Shown in pieces: positions 58,616-64,000 of a stretch of 64,000 nucleotides of DNA. The position numbers and the translations under genes were made by a program. The DNA is from Arthrobotrys musiformis (Eukaryota; Ascomycota; Orbiliomycetes; Orbiliales; Orbiliaceae): the NCBI GenBank assembly GCA_036971715.1, contig JAVHJL010000008.1, forward strand, positions 2,728,001 through 2,792,000, in the 5' to 3' direction. Position 1 is the first letter of the stretch; each line of letters starts with the position of its first letter. Under the pieces are notes generated by a model. The model saw only the letters and a program-made list of their open reading frames with translations. It searched no databases and had not been told where the DNA came from.

Positions 58616-61600
58616 ATATAGATAGTAGTCTAGCCTTCAGCCGATCATATATTAATCTTAATATTTGGTTGTCCAGTCGCAGCCGCTAATGTAGTTGATC
58701 TGGTCAGCTTGTACCAACCTGTCGTCATCGGGTACGCGGGCATAAAGGGAATAATAGTCTGGAACGGAAACAGAGACAACAGCGGGGAGGGCAGAACTTT
58801 AGTTTAAACTGCTCTCTCTAGGGCGCAGCTTGCGAACATTCAGGAAGGTCTGTCCTTGATGATCTAGATGTTTAAACGGGGATTTGCGTGAACTTTCTCA
58901 AACTGGCTTTTAATTTTGATATGATGCTGCGGGTAATATTATGACTATCACGACTCAGGGAATTCCGGAATGATAGTGATAATGGGCCGTACGCATTACG
59001 ACTTATAACTGGCAGCGCATCTACTCTCGCCCGTGGGCACCCGCTAGGGACAATCGGGCGCCTAGATATTATTCTTACATTATATTAATATTGGGTGCTT
59101 ACTCGTTTTTAAATTTATTTGGAGAGTGTCGCGCGGATCTTCGAGGCAGGTCAACACATCTCTCGCCCAAAATACAACATCGATTTTAATTGTCGCCCGA
59201 ATTAGGCTTAATATGTGCCTCATGCGTGGATTGATATAATTGCAGTTACCATAATTAAAAACTCGCGTGTATATAACGTTATAACGAGCTTTGTGGCGAA
59301 CAAGGGCCATAATTGAGGTCAATAATTCCTGGCCTCTTTGCAGAAGAGATCCGCGATATCAACTCATAAATTAATATCTACAAGCCCCATAGCCCCTTTG
59401 CCCTCGATCTGTAGAGAAAACTTGGACGTCAAAACTATTGATCTCCGGTCATTTTTCCGAGGCCTGTTAGGATCCGGAGAGCGGGCCTCCAATTTCTAAC
59501 GCGGGATTCTGTATTGTCTTCCGCCTTTTGTTACTCGGCTGGTACCGTATACCATGGTATGTGGACCATGGACCGAGGAATTTTCCATATTTGGGTAATA
59601 CCGCTCGGTCTTTCCGGGACGTGTAGACACAAGTACATACAATAACCCGTATACGAGGAATATACATACAAGTGGGTATTCGATATTATGAGACATTGTT
59701 TCATGTTGTCTCGCCGCGCCGCGGATTGCAACTGCTCCTATAGATTGCGGGGCTTGAGGGGTTGATTGACAGCTTAATCCGCAACTTAATGGAACGTTTG
59801 ATTTATGGCCAATTCTACGCTTTCTCTACTCTTTCCAGCTTCAACCCTGGCTTGTAGCCCACCACGGGCTGATTACCCCCTCAATATTGCACAACCGTAG
59901 CGGTTACCTTAGGAGATTGCAGGGCAATACCAGTACGCTAGCATGCTAGCACAGAGTGGAAATACATCTACATTGATCAATGGAATGTGGGTACGCCCGA
60001 ACGTAATACCAAGCTTCATAGTGGCATCTAATAGTACGCATGAGAAACAGCCAGCATTTATGGCATTGTGAAACGGCCCCCCACGTGTTTATATCTGCAA
60101 TTTCATCTTTAGTAAATAACGGTTGCCAGCCATGGCCCTAGCTTTGGTCGAGGTGCACTTTTCTATCTAAACAACACATTTCCCTCGTCACCACCATGTC
60201 TCGAGATCTGTCGGTCTGCATTATCAATTAATTGCTTAAGCTATCGGGACGAATTGCCAGTCCCAATTCCATGATCAAGGTAATGGCTCCGTACCTGCAT
60301 ATGGACACTCCAATCCCTTATCTTCTGTGAAATCCCAAAATTTCTAAACTTACGGCGAATCCCATGCAGTCTGCCCCCAAACCTCAAGTGCTTGAGTCTT
60401 CTCCCACGGAATGAAGCATTTGTGGCGTTCGCGGTTCGAATGGATGCCTTTTGGGTGCCCCAACAGGCCGGGATGACCCAGGATTATTTGACAAGGGGGC
60501 CGTCCCAAGCGAGAAAAGCCTGTGGAAACGTTGTTTTGGTCGCCGTCACGGATGTGTGCCGCACTAAACCTTTCGGGGATCTCATTTTTTCTTTCTTTGG
60601 GTCCTGGATGAATTCTTCACCATATTATGATCGGAATTATTAATAATTATTTAGAGATTCGGCCTAAAGGGTTTTCATAAAAAGATCTTCATGTATTAGC
60701 ACCGAGGAAATTTTCTGAGATCTTGGTCATCGGTCGGAGTATTTGAGTAACTGTGGAACCCCGAGATATTTAAGTGATCTAGCTTTGTCTTCGATACTGC
60801 GCAATCCCGGCCAATGATTCGGAGGCATCAAAGGGCAGGAAACGGACCGGAATAATCCAGATCATCCCGTTTCGCGACAACGACCCTTTTTCGCTTCCAA
60901 GACACTTTGCAAATTGAACGATGGCGCTCACATTCGAAACGATATCACTTTTTCCTCCCAATGATTCAGTAGAATTGGTAATATCCTAGAAACCTGCAGA
61001 TATACATATCTATCACAAGTACCTAAGTGGATGAGGCTCCATGCACGTGCTGCACGGTAGAGAGCCTACTGTAAGATATTGTCTAGTCTATGTCGCTATC
61101 TTGCAGTTGGTTAGTTAGTTAGCCTTCAACAATTCGACAATTGCGGACAAAGGATGGGGAAAGGGGGAAAGAAGAAGCGGCACTGAAGCCTATCTTCAAG
61201 CAATTAATTCCCTCTCCCCCCACGAATGTTGATGTATTGATACCGTTCGCGTATACACCTCGGAAAGAATACCTTCGTAAGACTTTCCAAGGTCTGTTGG
61301 GCAGCGCTGCCTAACAACTAACCGCCGTTCCTAGACACCCAGCTAGTGTTGACCAGTAATCATGAGTAACCCCTAAGGCTAACAGGCATTTGGTATTCCA
61401 GTAGGCCTCGATTTTTGCCACAATAACTCAACTTTCGCGATGGTATTCCTCAAACTTCCATTCTTGTTAGCTCAAGAGGAATTATCTCTAACGTTCTGTC
61501 ATCGAATTTCGGGGTCTTAGTTCTGCCAATTACTGAGGTTGTGGTTGGTCAAGTGTCCGAATACCCGAAAGAGCTAGCAGGAAAATCCATAGCCGTTTGT

Positions 61601-64000
61601 ATCCATAATACGGAGTATATTTCAACCATCCGAACATTCACTTATCACGGCATGGTCCCTGGGCATCCAAGGCGATACGTAACTAGCCCCAGAGCGAGCG
61701 CCATGCCAATATCGCTTACATTTACAGGATGCAGCCAACGTGGGAAAGGTCTGTGGGTTATCAACGTTCTTTCTTTCCGCTACACAAAAAAAGCACCAGC
61801 GCAGCGGCCCCAAACGTAATGCACCTTGCCGATCCCATTATCTGTGGCCATATCGTCAAGGCTCCACTTCGGGTTCTGTTACACGGGTCTTGACGGAACC
61901 CAAGGTGCATACGCCATGTGTATAAAGTGCAGATCGTCCCCTCAGTTCTCGGCTGTACATACTGCTAGTTTTCAATCCATATTCCTGCCAATACCTTAAG
62001 ATATATGGATGAAGAATCCTACCCCGTAGAGCCTCTAAGCTCTGCAACTCCATAGATGGGGGAAATTTCGTTGTAGATCGTCGCCATTCAAATAATACCA
62101 AGAGAAATTGGTACCGTGGTCGCCTATCTCGTACAGATAGTCTGGACGGAATAACGCCACAAGGCGACAAAACAAAACACCAATCTGTGGGACTATATCA
62201 GGCAGTAATAGTAAATCCCTTAAAACCATCTATCACCGAAAAGAAGAATATACGAAGGCCTCTATATAACTAGACGATAGCCTAGAGGCTGGTGTAGTCT
62301 TAATAGCCAGTAGGCAACTGCTTCATCTTTAGCTTGATCTCATCCACCGGCGCGGGCTCTCCCGGCCGATATATTCGACAAGTCCATGCAGTATGCAATT
62401 CACGGGAACATAATTATCTCCACCTTACCAACATTTAGCATGCTTGCCTAACGGCTGTTGTATACAAAATTTTCAGCGCTAGCTGGCAGCTGCTAATAGC
62501 TTCAATACTAGGCGCTCGGTTGCTTGCCCTTCTCGTAGCTATACCCACTAGCAAGGCAGAGTTGCATATGTATTTTAGCTTGGATACGTTTCTTGTGACA
62601 CCTCCAGTGACAACCCCAGAATGTGGCGAACCACTTTCACTAATATATTCCCTATTACGAAGGTTGTACCGAGCGTTTCGTCTAGTCGAATGAGCTTTTT
62701 GGGAAGAAGTGGTTTTTTTCGATTCTCCATCTATTGGTCATTTCGAGTAATGTTTTCGCGCCACTAGGCAATTTAATTAATTAGCCACATACAAGCACAC
62801 CCTGACGGAGCAGTTCTCAAACATCGTTGTTTCTAAGAGAGGGGTATTCATATCTAAACTGGATATCTTGTGGAGAGATTTGAGTGCGGGTTGATCGTCG
62901 AAATTATCTAGGCCCTTTCCAGCTTTCCAAGCCTCCAATCAACGGGTATGGCGGTCCATTTCGTCTACCATGACGTTGACCATGGCGCAAACACCTTTAC
63001 CATAGCCATACTGCTCTATGACCTTTTGTACATTGAATTCAACTCCCATCGCGCAAACAAGAAAACGTCGAATCAGCCGGGATGATATCATTCCGCTGAT
63101 GGGTCAGCATGGTTGATTGCTTAGATGTGGGCTAGGTATTGGACTCGATGAGTTTGCAGGAGCGAGGCAAGGGCATGCGGTGCTACCTGCAAGGCTAAGC
63201 TAAGCGGCCATGACCTCGACAGATGACCAACGTTTGTATGAGTTGCAACCAATCTCAACGTGCGAACATTCTCTCGATTCCACAATCGTCCACAGAATGT
63301 ATTCGCGGCGGCAGAAAGAATTGAAACTCGAAAATATTATAATCATAGAAAAGCAAAACTGAGACACTGTTTCTCCCTACCTCCCGTAATCCCATTAACG
63401 TAATCCGACACGATGGAGATATATTGTTTCTTTTGTTTTTTTTTCTTTGGCTCTCGGGATCTCACCTCTTGCATCGTATTATTGCAGTTCGGCCCCACAA
63501 ACAACGCAGCCGAAGCCTGGCGGTGCATTTTGCGCATTTCCGTTGGCCTTGGTGCTCGAGCGCTCTGAGGGTCTGGGGGAAATCAGCGATCTTCTGTTTC
63601 ATTCTTGGTTGAGAGGACGCCAAATAGTGGAACGGGTGCTGTTATCGTCTGTTCTTATTATCGCCGTCATGTGAGGTTATGATATTCCCCGAAGCTGAAT
63701 GCGCTGTCGAGTCAGCTTGTGTTATTGTTGCATGCAACTGGCGTGCCCCGTCAGGGCTTTGATTCGAGCATGCGGATTTCATGTCGTGTACGGCGGCAGT
63801 TGCACAAGCGACCACCTACAACGTGAGGTTAATTATATTCTAGGATACAAAAGTTTAAAGTTTTCTCGTACCCAGACCATAGGGGTGGGTTTAAAGGTTC
63901 ATTGGGGATTTTGAACGTTGCGTATTTTGAACGTTCCGAATCCATGATATCTATTGACTATGAAAGTACCTCGATCGGTTTGAGGCTAACAAAACTAGGA
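58616..64000. other. 5.4-kb terminal region with no supported gene
   Basis: Contains a 14-bp palindrome GCTAGCATGCTAGC (59937-59950) and a short minus-strand frame at 62939-63091. The latter is 50 codons with RLIRRFLVCAMGVEFNVQKV, codon-like but without context. A CTCGTACCCAGAC motif copy lies at 63864-63876. No domain, tRNA or mobile element was recognised. Confidence 0.45.
63864..63876 (+). repeat. Dispersed motif copy (CTCGTACCCAGAC)
   Basis: Exact 13-base core, also found on the minus strand at 40726-40738 and within 56023-56064. Confidence 0.5.

Overview
The window is nuclear DNA of a filamentous ascomycete (Pezizomycotina). The evidence is short spliceosomal introns with GTAAGT/GTGAGT-type donors and CTAAC/CTAAT branch points, a GH28 pectinase, a fungal-type phosphoinositide phospholipase C, fungal F-box and EXR-like proteins, pyrimidine-rich promoters and low gene density. 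I cannot fix the class. I support about fourteen protein-coding genes. No convincing tRNA, rRNA, CRISPR array or intact transposon was seen.

Layout. 0-4 kb: the last exon of an exo-polygalacturonase, a 177-aa unknown and a possible 54-aa microprotein. 4-11 kb: a long stretch without a recognisable gene, holding a 39-nt poly-T tract. 11-13 kb: a two-exon, four-finger C2H2 protein. 13-18 kb: no gene seen. 18-28.5 kb: the gene-rich core, with a three-exon phospholipase C, a 384-aa unknown, a divergent 329-aa unknown and a four-exon 759-aa protein with two CxxC pairs. 30.6-34 kb: a 63-aa zinc-ribbon microprotein with one intron and a three-exon GFA/CENP-V-fold protein. 38-52 kb: a region that looks accessory, with an orphan Copia-Gag-like gene, two related F-box genes, a 244-aa basic unknown and an EXR/DUF7730-like gene. 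56.5-58.6 kb: a 633-aa disordered protein with two LIR-like motifs. 58.6-64 kb: no gene seen.

The genes do not form a metabolic cluster or operon-like unit. The most interesting signals are the Gag-like gene without any polymerase, the zinc-ribbon microprotein, the tandem LIR-like motifs, and two families of short dispersed motifs (cores CTCGTAAACCAG and CTCGTACCCAGAC), mostly in the accessory half. All exon structures were read by eye from splice signals and reading-frame continuity. They have no transcript support.
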